From the NCBI GenBank assembly GCA_016789105.1, contig JAEURN010000008.1, positions 496,001 to 560,000 on the forward strand: 64,000 bases of DNA, read 5' to 3'. Each line of letters starts with the position of its first letter. Position 1 is the stretch's first letter. Shown piece by piece: positions 28,546 through 36,176 of the stretch. A program made the position numbers and the translations under genes. The notes below the pieces were generated by a model that was not told the DNA's origin, did no database searches, and saw only the letters and a program-made list of their open reading frames with translations. Source of the stretch: Armatimonadota bacterium (GTDB lineage Bacteria > Armatimonadota > Fimbriimonadia > Fimbriimonadales > Fimbriimonadaceae).

Positions 28546-29820
28546 ATGCGCATATTGACCGTCGTCGGGAACCTGGGGCTTGGCGGAACCCAGCGGACGG
28601 CCGTCCAATATTCCGTGATGGCGCGCCAACTCGGCCACGAATGCGCCGTTTTCACCTACCATCCTGGGTTGGAACGGGCTCCCGAGCTGGCCGCGGCGGG
28701 GATCGACCTCTTCCCCCAGCCAGACCCATTTTCGCGGGCTATGGGCTGGAAGCCGGACCTTGTCCATTTCCACCGGGCCGGCGAGGCGGGGGCCCGGTAT
28801 TCGCTCATGATCCGCGCCGCAAAAAACGCGGGTGCCAAAGTGGTCGAGACCAACATCTTCTCCCGTCCGGACTATTCAGCGGAAGGCCGGTTGATCGATC
28901 TCCATTGCCAATTGAGCAAATGGTGTTGGCTTCGGTACCGGATGCGCGCGTGGTTCCTTTTTGGAGACGGACCGAGCGTGGAAATGCCCAACCCCGCCGA
29001 CGATTTTTGGGCGGGGAGCCAAGATTCGGGATCCCGGAAGCGGGGCCGCGAACTGCTCGGCCTGCCGGAAGACGCCTTTGTTTTCGGGCGGATCGCCCAA
29101 CCCATCGCCAGCAAATGGATGGAATCTGTCCTTGCCGCCTTCCGGCAGGTTGCCGAGCGCCATCCCCACGCATGGCTTGGCCTGATTGGCCCAACCCCGG
29201 AATTCATGGCCGCCGCCGACCGGCTACCAGAACCCGTCCGTGCGAGGATTGCCGCCCGGCCCCAGATCAAAGGCGACCAGTTGCTGGCCGACGCCTACGG
29301 TGCTTTTGACTGCTTCCTCCATTCCGCATACGGCGGCGAGAGCTTTGGCAATGTCCTGGTGGAATCGATGTTGTGCGGGATCCCGGTCATCACCGAAGCG
29401 ACTTTGCCTCGGGACAACTCCCAGGGGTTGGTGGTGGGCCACCGCCGGGGAGGTTTGGTCTGCGTCGGGGAATCTGGATTGGCCGAAGCGATGCAAACCG
29501 TCATCGCCGAACCCAGCCTTCTGATCCAATTCGGCGAACAGGGCAAAGCCTTTTGCCAAGCCAACTTTTCCTCGTCGGCAATTCTGCCCAAGCTCGAAAG
29601 GCTCTACCACCTCGTGGGCCAGTCAACCGGGAAAGTAGACCTTGCCAACCGGCTCCGGTCAAGCGGTGACCTGTTGGAACCCCAAGATGCGCGAGCAGCA
29701 TGGGAATCGCGCCGCGAGGTCTTGGGCAGTTACCCCAAAAAGGACTTCGTCGAATTCAGGCTCCGCAACAGCGGGCTCATTTATTGGCTGGACTATCAGA
29801 AAAACCGGATCCGCCGGTAA
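28546..29820 (+). CDS. Glycosyltransferase, GT4-like
   Basis: The 424-residue protein has a GT-B architecture. The N-terminal domain has the Gly-rich loop MRILTVVGNLGLGGTQRTAV. The C-terminal domain has the donor-site segment FLHSAYGGESFGNVLVESMLCGIPVIT with the E-x7-E pattern of retaining GT4 enzymes. The last 75 or so residues are a basic extension. I chose ATG 28546 because GGAGGG precedes it by 5 nt; a GTG at 28540 is too close. It probably transfers a sugar onto the lipid-linked glycan. Donor unknown. Confidence 0.85.
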   Translation: MRILTVVGNLGLGGTQRTAVQYSVMARQLGHECAVFTYHPGLERAPELAAAGIDLFPQPDPFSRAMGWKPDLVHFHRAGEAGARYSLMIRAAKNAGAKVVETNIFSRPDYSAEGRLIDLHCQLSKWCWLRYRMRAWFLFGDGPSVEMPNPADDFWAGSQDSGSRKRGRELLGLPEDAFVFGRIAQPIASKWMESVLAAFRQVAERHPHAWLGLIGPTPEFMAAADRLPEPVRARIAARPQIKGDQLLADAYGAFDCFLHSAYGGESFGNVLVESMLCGIPVITEATLPRDNSQGLVVGHRRGGLVCVGESGLAEAMQTVIAEPSLLIQFGEQGKAFCQANFSSSAILPKLERLYHLVGQSTGKVDLANRLRSSGDLLEPQDARAAWESRREVLGSYPKKDFVEFRLRNSGLIYWLDYQKNRIRR

Positions 29821-29823
29821 ATT

Positions 29824-29898
29824 TGGAGCGGGAGACGAGAATCGAACTCGCTACATTCAGCTTGGGAAGCTGACGTTCTACCAGTGAACTACTCCCGC
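29824..29898 (-). tRNA. tRNA-Gly (CCC)
   Basis: The minus strand folds as a cloverleaf: acceptor GCGGGAG with CTCCCGC, D-arm GTTC/GAAC, anticodon loop TTCCCAA (anticodon CCC), T-loop TTCGATT, and an encoded CCA after discriminator T. It shares a 28-nt identical 3' half with the next tRNA gene. Confidence 0.93.
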
Positions 29899-29915
29899 AC
29901 GAACCACTATTCTAC

Positions 29916-29989
29916 TGGAGCGGGAGACGAGAATCGAACTCGCATCCCCAGCTTGGAAGGCTGACGCTTTACCACTAAGCTACTCCCGC
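29916..29989 (-). tRNA. tRNA-Gly (TCC)
   Basis: Cloverleaf on the minus strand: acceptor GCGGGAG/CTCCCGC, D-arm GCTT/AAGC, anticodon loop CTTCCAA (anticodon TCC), T-loop TTCGATT, and encoded CCA. It lies 17 nt upstream (in transcription order) of the tRNA-Gly(CCC) gene, so the two are likely co-transcribed. Confidence 0.93.
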
Positions 29990-30034
29990 CCGCTCCAACC
30001 GATTCTACCCATGGAGGGGAAGCGGGCCCGACCC

Positions 30035-30817
30035 TCAAAACGAGACCATGAGCGCCCACCCGGCATATCGCCCCGCCTGCGTGCCGAGGGTTGCGGTGAA
30101 GTGGGCGGGGCCAACCCGCCCGCAATCATAAGCCAGCATCTGGTTCCAATGGAACGAGTCGTACTCCAAAAGGGCCTTGAGCCGAGGCGTGACGAGCCTC
30201 CCCACGCTACCGAAAACGCCTCGAAATCGCGTGTTGCCATAACCCAGGCTGAAGAATGTGCCCGGTGAGGCTTCCCAAGTCCCCACGACATAAGGGCTCC
30301 GCGAGGAATCTGAGTCACCGGAGTTCCCGAACCCCGAAGAACCCCCCGAGCCGCTGACATCCATCACGCCGACGGCAAAGACGACCGGGCCCGATTGTCG
30401 AGGGGTGAATTGAGCCGAGCCAATGTTGTCCCCCCGGGAAGACAGCACGGAAAATCCGTAGCAGAAATCGCCCCATTCCCCCAACCTCGTGCCGATTTGC
30501 AACACGGCCGTGCCGTTCGCCGAATCCGACCCCCCGGACCGTGAGTTATCGGCAAAACTCGGCCTCAACGTGTCGGACACAAAAGTCCCGCCGATGACCC
30601 AATGCCAGTCGCTCAAAGAATAGGCAACCGGGGTGCTGTAGCTAAAAGCACCCCGGAAATCGGGCGCACCATCTCGGTTGATCCCATACCCCTGGCCGGG
30701 TAGTCCGTTGAAGTTGCGCAAGGAAGGATATTGCCCCGGACGGTAGAACGAGGATTGCCCCAGCGAAATCCCAACAACCGCCAAAAACACGCCAAGAGCG
30801 GGAATCCGAAGCACCAT
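30035..30817 (-). CDS. Predicted outer-membrane beta-barrel protein
   Basis: The 260-residue protein has a signal peptide (VLRIPALGVFLAVVGISLG), then many alternating amphipathic strands separated by Gly/Ser/Asn turns. It ends in ALMVSF with a terminal Phe, the usual barrel-assembly signal. No named family is recognised. It is divergent from the co-polymerase gene (59 bp between starts) and sits in the polysaccharide locus. It could be an export-related porin or a general surface protein. That link is positional only. Confidence 0.65.
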   Translation of the reverse strand: MVLRIPALGVFLAVVGISLGQSSFYRPGQYPSLRNFNGLPGQGYGINRDGAPDFRGAFSYSTPVAYSLSDWHWVIGGTFVSDTLRPSFADNSRSGGSDSANGTAVLQIGTRLGEWGDFCYGFSVLSSRGDNIGSAQFTPRQSGPVVFAVGVMDVSGSGGSSGFGNSGDSDSSRSPYVVGTWEASPGTFFSLGYGNTRFRGVFGSVGRLVTPRLKALLEYDSFHWNQMLAYDCGRVGPAHFTATLGTQAGRYAGWALMVSF

Positions 30818-30876
30818 AACCGCAAAGATACCGGGTGGGAGCCTTGGCCCCGCATTAACTGCTAAACTTGCCTGGA

Positions 30877-32124
30877 ATGGGAGAAGACGCCCAAAGAGGC
30901 GAATTGGATCTTGCCGCGGTTTTTGGGCGGGTCGCCCGGCGCTGGCCCATAGCCCTTGGCATGGCCCTGGGCGGCGGAGTCTTGGGACTTGGAATCACGG
31001 CGGCCCTCACGCCCGAATACGAAGCCAAGGCAACCCTTATCTTTCCCAACGCCACGCCGAGTTTCGGACTCCAAAGCCTGGGATTGCAAAACGCCGTCGG
31101 TTCCGAAAACATGGAGCTCGTCGAAGGGATCATCACCAGCCGCGAAGTCGAAGACGGGCTGGTTCAAGCGACGGGTTTGAAACGTAGGGATCTCCGCGAA
31201 AATCTGCGGGTCTCCCAAATTCCCGGTCGCCGGCTTGTCACCATCAGCTATGCGTCGCCCGACAAATCACAAGGCCTGAAAGTGGTCACGGAGTCGCTTA
31301 GCCGATTGAACCAGGTGCAAGAATCCATCGGGGTCAACACCAGCAAAAAAAGACTGACCGGGTATCGCGAAGCCTATGACGAAAAAGCCCAGACGGTGCG
31401 CGAAATCGAGCAGCAGATCGAAAATTTCCAACGACGCTCGGCCACCGTGCCCACGGCGGAAGACGGGTTTACCGGTTCGGATTACCTCAAAAACCAACAA
31501 GAGGCATTGCTGAAGTTGCAGGTCGCCACACGCAAAGTCGAAGCAAAACGGGCGGCTGCCCAACGGGTAGGATCAGCGGCGGTCGGCGGGTTGCCGACCG
31601 GGCTTGAACGCGAAACCAAATGGCGGGACGAACTCCTGAAAGCCTCGATTGAACTGGACCAGTTGCGGGCCAAATACCAACCCGGCACGGCCCAGGTCAA
31701 AGAAGCTGAAGAAAAGCTTGCGACAACAAAGTCCAACTTGACCAAGGAGATCGCCCAGTATGTCAAAAGTGTCCAATCCGGGGCAGACTTGGAAACCGCC
31801 GAGCTCATTGCCGACCAAGTCGTTGCCAAATGGGAATACGCCCGGGCCCAAGAACTTGCCCGCGTCGCCCCGCAAGAAGCCGCGGAATACCGGGGCCTCA
31901 TCGGCAGGCTTCAACAAGAAAGCAAAGCCCGCGACGAGCTCAAAACCGAAGCCGATGCCGAAGCCGTGAGGAACAAAGTCGAAGCCAAAATCTGGCAGGT
32001 GCTTGACGAACCCTATGTCGAAGAAGAAGCCGTCAACAAGAAGTTTGGGATGAACACGGGGTTGGGGCTGGTGCTTGGCGGCCTGCTCGGCGCGCTGGCC
32101 GCCAACCGGGCCGCTAAAAAATGA
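30877..32124 (+). CDS. Wzz-type chain-length / polysaccharide co-polymerase
   Basis: The 415-residue protein has an N-terminal transmembrane helix (about 18-43), a long periplasmic region with the Wzz start (PEYEAKATLIFP) and coiled coils (about 150-350, rich in Glu/Lys/Gln heptads), and a C-terminal helix (GLGLVLGGLLGALAAN). There is no tyrosine-kinase domain, so it is the kinase-less form that sets glycan chain length with a Wzy polymerase. A TTG 9 nt upstream is an alternative start. It heads a plus-strand run of six genes, nearly all overlapping by 4 nt. Confidence 0.85.
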   Translation: MGEDAQRGELDLAAVFGRVARRWPIALGMALGGGVLGLGITAALTPEYEAKATLIFPNATPSFGLQSLGLQNAVGSENMELVEGIITSREVEDGLVQATGLKRRDLRENLRVSQIPGRRLVTISYASPDKSQGLKVVTESLSRLNQVQESIGVNTSKKRLTGYREAYDEKAQTVREIEQQIENFQRRSATVPTAEDGFTGSDYLKNQQEALLKLQVATRKVEAKRAAAQRVGSAAVGGLPTGLERETKWRDELLKASIELDQLRAKYQPGTAQVKEAEEKLATTKSNLTKEIAQYVKSVQSGADLETAELIADQVVAKWEYARAQELARVAPQEAAEYRGLIGRLQQESKARDELKTEADAEAVRNKVEAKIWQVLDEPYVEEEAVNKKFGMNTGLGLVLGGLLGALAANRAAKK

Positions 32125-33290
32125 GCCGGATCCTTGCGGTCACATACGGGGCGGGGCACGTCAACATGGTCTTGCCCGTCATTTCGGTGTTAAAACGGTC
32201 CGGCCATGACGTCTTGATCCTTGCCCTTACCACCGCCCACGGCCCCGCGGCACGGGCGGGATTCACCCCACTCGGGTTCCGCAACTTCCTCAGGGCGAGT
32301 GATACGCTGGCTCACGAATGGGGCCCGCGGTTAAGCGGGGGGACGTCCTCCAATCCAGATGTGCACCCCGACGAGACTTCGGCCTACTTGGGACTCAACT
32401 ACGCCGAGCTAATCGCAACGCACGGGCAAGAAGGCGCCGCGCAAGCCTATGCGGATCGGGGCCGGCAAGCCTTTTTCCCAATCCAAACCGTTGGCCGCAT
32501 CATCGACGACATCCAACCGGACTTGGTTGTCGCCACCAGCAGCCCCAGAGCCGAACGGGCCGCCGTGACCGCGGCGGCCGCCCGCGGGATCCCCGCCCTC
32601 GTCCTCTGCGACTTCATGCCCCAAAGCGAATTGGAATGGCTTGCCGTCCCCGGATATGGAAACCGGCTTTGCGTTATGAGTCAGGGCGTCAAGCATCGGA
32701 TGGTCGAATCTGGCCGCCATGTCGATGAAATCGTGGTGACCGGGAACCCGGCTTTCGATACCGTCTTCGAACTCGACGCCGAGTCTCTCCGCCAGGACTG
32801 GCGTAATCGGCACGGCTTGGGGCCAAATTGCCGTGTCGCCTTGTTTGCCAGTCAGCCGGATCGGGAAGAGAACCTGGGTGCCCTGGCCGCTGTCCGGCTC
32901 GCTGAGGCAGGCCGCAGCAAGGGGTGGCTGGTCGTCTACCGACCCCATCCGAACGAACTGTTTGACCCCTCCATCCTTCCGGATTGGATCCCGGTCAGCG
33001 GTGGTGACGATTCGATTTGGGAAAGCCTTTGCGGTTGTGATGGGTGCCTTGTCATCAGCTCCACGGTCGGGATCCAAGCTTTGCTCGTTGGTCGGCCAAT
33101 GGCCGTCTACGACATCCCGGTGAACGCGGACCCCGCCCCATACCCGGCCATGGGATTGGGCGGTTATGGAACCACTCCCGAAGCGGTTTTCGATGCTTTG
33201 GAGGCACAAAGTCGTCCCGATGGGTGCGGCATGCCTCGGCGTCCCGCCGCACCTGCCGTTGCCGCCGAGGTGGAGCGGCTCTTGACATGA
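32121..33290 (+). CDS. GT-B fold glycosyltransferase-like protein
   Basis: The 389-residue protein starts MSRILAVTYGAGHVNMVLPV, a GT-B N-terminal loop. It has a C-terminal domain with VYRPHPNE and LVISSTVGIQALLVGRPMAVY, similar to CDP-glycerol-type transferases and the UDP-GlcNAc 2-epimerase/sialyl-transfer-like superfamily. The ISSTVGIQAL segment is the nucleotide-binding helix. It may add a sugar or nonulosonate during glycan assembly; the donor cannot be told. It overlaps both neighbours by 4 nt. Confidence 0.75.
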   Translation: MSRILAVTYGAGHVNMVLPVISVLKRSGHDVLILALTTAHGPAARAGFTPLGFRNFLRASDTLAHEWGPRLSGGTSSNPDVHPDETSAYLGLNYAELIATHGQEGAAQAYADRGRQAFFPIQTVGRIIDDIQPDLVVATSSPRAERAAVTAAAARGIPALVLCDFMPQSELEWLAVPGYGNRLCVMSQGVKHRMVESGRHVDEIVVTGNPAFDTVFELDAESLRQDWRNRHGLGPNCRVALFASQPDREENLGALAAVRLAEAGRSKGWLVVYRPHPNELFDPSILPDWIPVSGGDDSIWESLCGCDGCLVISSTVGIQALLVGRPMAVYDIPVNADPAPYPAMGLGGYGTTPEAVFDALEAQSRPDGCGMPRRPAAPAVAAEVERLLT

Positions 33291-34801
33291 AGCGGTTCCT
33301 CGGATCCAGCATGTGGCTGTTTGCCGGCATCATGCTCGGCCGGATCCTGGGTTTGGTGCGGGACCTCGTGATTGCCAACCAGCTCGGCCAAGGTGTGGAC
33401 GCCGACCGGGCGATCTTCGTCGTCACGATCCCGGACGTGATGGTCAACATCCTGATCGGCGGGGCGATGGGCGCTGCGTTGATCCCCGAGTTCAAGCGGC
33501 GCGGGCCCGGCGACAATTGGGCCCTATTCCGGCAGTCCGGATGGGCGGTCTTCGGCGTGATGGCCGCCGCCACGGCGGCCCTGGCCGTTTTTGCCGGGCC
33601 GATCACCCGGATGCTGGTCAGCGGGCTCCCAGAAGAGGCGGTTCCGGGCACGGCGCGGCTCGTGCAAATATGCCTTTGGGCGGTTCCGTTCACCGCGGCT
33701 TCGGCGGTGGTGCGGGCCAAACTGCAAAGCCACGAACGGTTTGCCGTTCCTTCGTTTGCGGGGTTTGTCTATAACCTGGCGATCGTTTTGGGCTTGGTTG
33801 CGGCCGGATTCTTTGCCGACCTCCGGTGGTTAGCGGTTTCGGCGGTCGGCGGCGCCGTGCTCAGCTTGGGAATGCAAGTCGCCGATTCGTGGAAGTTCCG
33901 CGAGACCGGCGGAGCCAAGCCGGGTTTGCAGATCGACCACCGCTTGACGGGCCGGTACATCGGGGCCCTTTTGGCCGGATCGGCCGTCTTGGTGTTACCG
34001 GTGGCGATGCGGGCTTTTGCTTCGACCAATGGCCCGGGAGGGCAGGCCGTGGTGTATTACGCCTCCAAACTAGTTGACTTGCCCATGGGGACGGTGCTCA
34101 CCATTGTCAGCATTGCCATGTTCCCCGCGATCGCCGACGCATTTGCCAAAGCCGAAAGCCATCCAGAAGGTGTCCGACTGGCCCAAAACGGCTTGCGGGC
34201 CGTGCTTGCCCTGGCTCTGCCGGTGGCCCTGGGGATGGGCGTGTTCAGCCTGGCTTTTTCTAACCTTTTGTACCGCCACGGGGAAATGGGTTCCGATGGC
34301 GCGCGGCATGTCGGCGCACTCGCCGCCGTCATGATGGTGGGTTTGGTGCCGCAAGCCCTAAATTCGATGCTCCTCGTCGTCTTCGATGCCTTGCGAGATA
34401 TGGTCACCCCGTTCATCTTGAGCCTCGTTGCGATCTTGGGCTTTTTGGCGGCCGGATTCTTGGGTGTGCGGGGACTGTTGCCTTTGGCTTGGCTCTACGC
34501 GGGGTTCCACTGGTGTTTGATGGTGGCTCTGGCGGCCGGGCTGGCGATCCGACACAAACTCAGATTGTTCGAACCCGGGTTTGCCACCAAAGCCCTTGCT
34601 GGGATCGCTGGTTCTGGGGTCGCGTTCGGGATCTTTTGCTTGGCCGCCTACCGGGCGGCCACCGATTTGCCGCCGGCGGCCGGGGTTTGCCTCGCCATTT
34701 TGGGAGGTATTGCCAGCCTCGCCGGCGGGCTCGCCGCCGATCCCGAAACGAGGCGTAGCCTCTCCGGAGCGGTATTGCGCAAACTAAGGAAAGCGGCATG
34801 A
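33287..34801 (+). CDS. MurJ/MviN-family lipid flippase
   Basis: The 504-residue protein has 13-14 helices and starts MKRFLGSSMWLFAGIMLGRI at an ATG overlapping the previous stop. The frame is open for 81 further codons over the GT gene. The conserved MurJ features GLVRDLVIANQLG, DVMVNILIGGAMGAALIPEF and the amphipathic FSLAFSNLLYRHG are present. MurJ itself flips lipid II; copies inside glycan operons are generally thought to flip other lipid-linked oligosaccharides. Here it sits between a glycosyltransferase and an aldolase, so a glycan-specific flippase is likely. Confidence 0.85.
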   Translation: MKRFLGSSMWLFAGIMLGRILGLVRDLVIANQLGQGVDADRAIFVVTIPDVMVNILIGGAMGAALIPEFKRRGPGDNWALFRQSGWAVFGVMAAATAALAVFAGPITRMLVSGLPEEAVPGTARLVQICLWAVPFTAASAVVRAKLQSHERFAVPSFAGFVYNLAIVLGLVAAGFFADLRWLAVSAVGGAVLSLGMQVADSWKFRETGGAKPGLQIDHRLTGRYIGALLAGSAVLVLPVAMRAFASTNGPGGQAVVYYASKLVDLPMGTVLTIVSIAMFPAIADAFAKAESHPEGVRLAQNGLRAVLALALPVALGMGVFSLAFSNLLYRHGEMGSDGARHVGALAAVMMVGLVPQALNSMLLVVFDALRDMVTPFILSLVAILGFLAAGFLGVRGLLPLAWLYAGFHWCLMVALAAGLAIRHKLRLFEPGFATKALAGIAGSGVAFGIFCLAAYRAATDLPPAAGVCLAILGGIASLAGGLAADPETRRSLSGAVLRKLRKAA

Positions 34802-35622
34802 CGCTCTACTTGATCACCGCCTGCCCAGATCTTGCCCGGGCCGCAACCGCTGCCGGGGTGGATCGCATTTTCGTCGACCTGGAAATCGCCGGGAAAGAAG
34901 CCCGCCAAGGGCACAAGGACACGGTGATCAGCCGCCATACCCTCGAGGATGTCCACGCCATCCGGCAAGTGGTTCCCCAGGGATCGCTCTTGGTGCGCAT
35001 CGACCCGTGGGGAGACGGGTCGCCTGGCCAAGTCGAAGCGGTTTTGGATGCCGGTGCCGATGCCCTGATGCTCCCGATGTTTTCCAACGCCCAAGAAGTG
35101 GCCGCCTTCACGCATTGTGTGGCAGGGCGGGCCACCACTGTCGGACTTTGCGAAACCGCGGCCGGGCTTGCCCGGCTTGGCCCAATCCTCACCTCGGGGC
35201 AGCTGGATGAAATCCACTTTGGGCTCAACGACCTTCACTTGGATATGGGGCTGGACTTCTTGTTCGAAGTATTGGCGGGCGGATTCATGGATTTGGCCGC
35301 AAGCCGCTGTCTGGAAGCCGGGGTGCCGTTCGGTTTTGGCGGCGTGGCGCGGGTTGGGGGCGGGGAACTCCCGGCCCGCCTCATCTTGGGCGAACATGAG
35401 CGCCTGGGGAGCACCGCGGTCATCCTTTCCCGGGCGTTCACCGGCGGGGCCAAAACTTTGTCGGACATGCCGGCCGACCTGGACCTGAAAGCAGAGGTCG
35501 CCCGCGTCCAGGAATGTTTGGAAAGCCTGGCCGAACGCGATGACGACCAGCGCGAAGCCGACCGCCTGGAACTCGCCGGAATCACCCAGGCCATTGCCGA
35601 CCGCATAGGTGGTCGGGCTTGA
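34798..35622 (+). CDS. HpcH/HpaI-type aldolase/lyase in glycan operon
   Basis: The 274-residue protein is a TIM-barrel of the class II pyruvate-aldolase/citrate lyase beta superfamily. Metal-site residues are in GLCETAAG (Glu) and GLNDLHLDMG (Asp); an early DRIFVDLE and LLVRIDPWG (Arg near the substrate) are also conserved. Family members cleave or form C-C bonds between pyruvate or acetyl-CoA units and aldehydes. Finding one between a flippase and the phosphoglycosyltransferase, coupled by 4-nt overlaps, suggests that it makes or trims an unusual sugar acid or glycan substituent. That role is inference. Confidence 0.82.
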   Translation: MTLYLITACPDLARAATAAGVDRIFVDLEIAGKEARQGHKDTVISRHTLEDVHAIRQVVPQGSLLVRIDPWGDGSPGQVEAVLDAGADALMLPMFSNAQEVAAFTHCVAGRATTVGLCETAAGLARLGPILTSGQLDEIHFGLNDLHLDMGLDFLFEVLAGGFMDLAASRCLEAGVPFGFGGVARVGGGELPARLILGEHERLGSTAVILSRAFTGGAKTLSDMPADLDLKAEVARVQECLESLAERDDDQREADRLELAGITQAIADRIGGRA

Positions 35623-36173
35623 AGCGGGCGTTCGACCTGGCTGCTTCGCTGGTGCTGCTGGCCGTGCTGTGGCCCTTGATGCTGGCGGTGGCGATTTGGA
35701 TCGCCCTCGATTCCCCGGGAGGGGCCGTGTACCGGCAAAAGCGGGTGGGCAAGGGCGGCAAACTCTTCGAGCTTTACAAATTTCGGAGCATGGTGGCCGA
35801 GGCGGATCGCATCGGCGGGTATGCAACCGCGGATGGGGATCCCCGGATCACCAAGCCTGGCCGGTTGGTGCGCAAAACCTCGATCGACGAATTGCCCCAA
35901 TTGGTCAACGTGCTCAAAGGCGATATGAGCCTTGTCGGCCCAAGGCCGGATACACCCATGCAAGAAGCTAACTACTCCCCGCAAGATTGGGCCAAGCGCT
36001 GTTCCGTGCGACCCGGCATCACCGGTTTGGCCCAAGCCACGTTGCGGAGCGATGCCACACCGGAAGAGCGGACGCGGCTCGACCTCGACTACGTTGATCG
36101 GGCCGGATTGGGATTCGACCTGCGGATCCTGGCCATGACCCTGCGACAGGTACTCTTCCGCGGCGGGAACTGA
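35619..36173 (+). CDS. Small phosphoglycosyl transferase (PglC/bacterial sugar transferase family)
   Basis: The 184-residue protein starts at TTG, overlapping the aldolase stop. One N-terminal re-entrant helix (KRAFDLAASLVLLAVLWPLM) is followed by the conserved RQKRVGKGGKLFELYKFRSM, the catalytic Asp-Glu of TSIDELPQL and GDMSLVGPRP. It is the minimal monotopic type that transfers a sugar-1-phosphate to undecaprenyl phosphate, the first committed step of glycan assembly. PglC uses UDP-di-N-acetylbacillosamine and others use FucNAc or glucose; specificity cannot be read here. Confidence 0.9.
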   Translation: MKRAFDLAASLVLLAVLWPLMLAVAIWIALDSPGGAVYRQKRVGKGGKLFELYKFRSMVAEADRIGGYATADGDPRITKPGRLVRKTSIDELPQLVNVLKGDMSLVGPRPDTPMQEANYSPQDWAKRCSVRPGITGLAQATLRSDATPEERTRLDLDYVDRAGLGFDLRILAMTLRQVLFRGGN

Positions 36174-36176
36174 GCG

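Noticed and set aside
29824-29989. 28-nt repeat pair as CRISPR or attachment site
   Set aside because: The repeats are the shared 3' halves of two tRNA-Gly genes; there are only two copies and no spacers.
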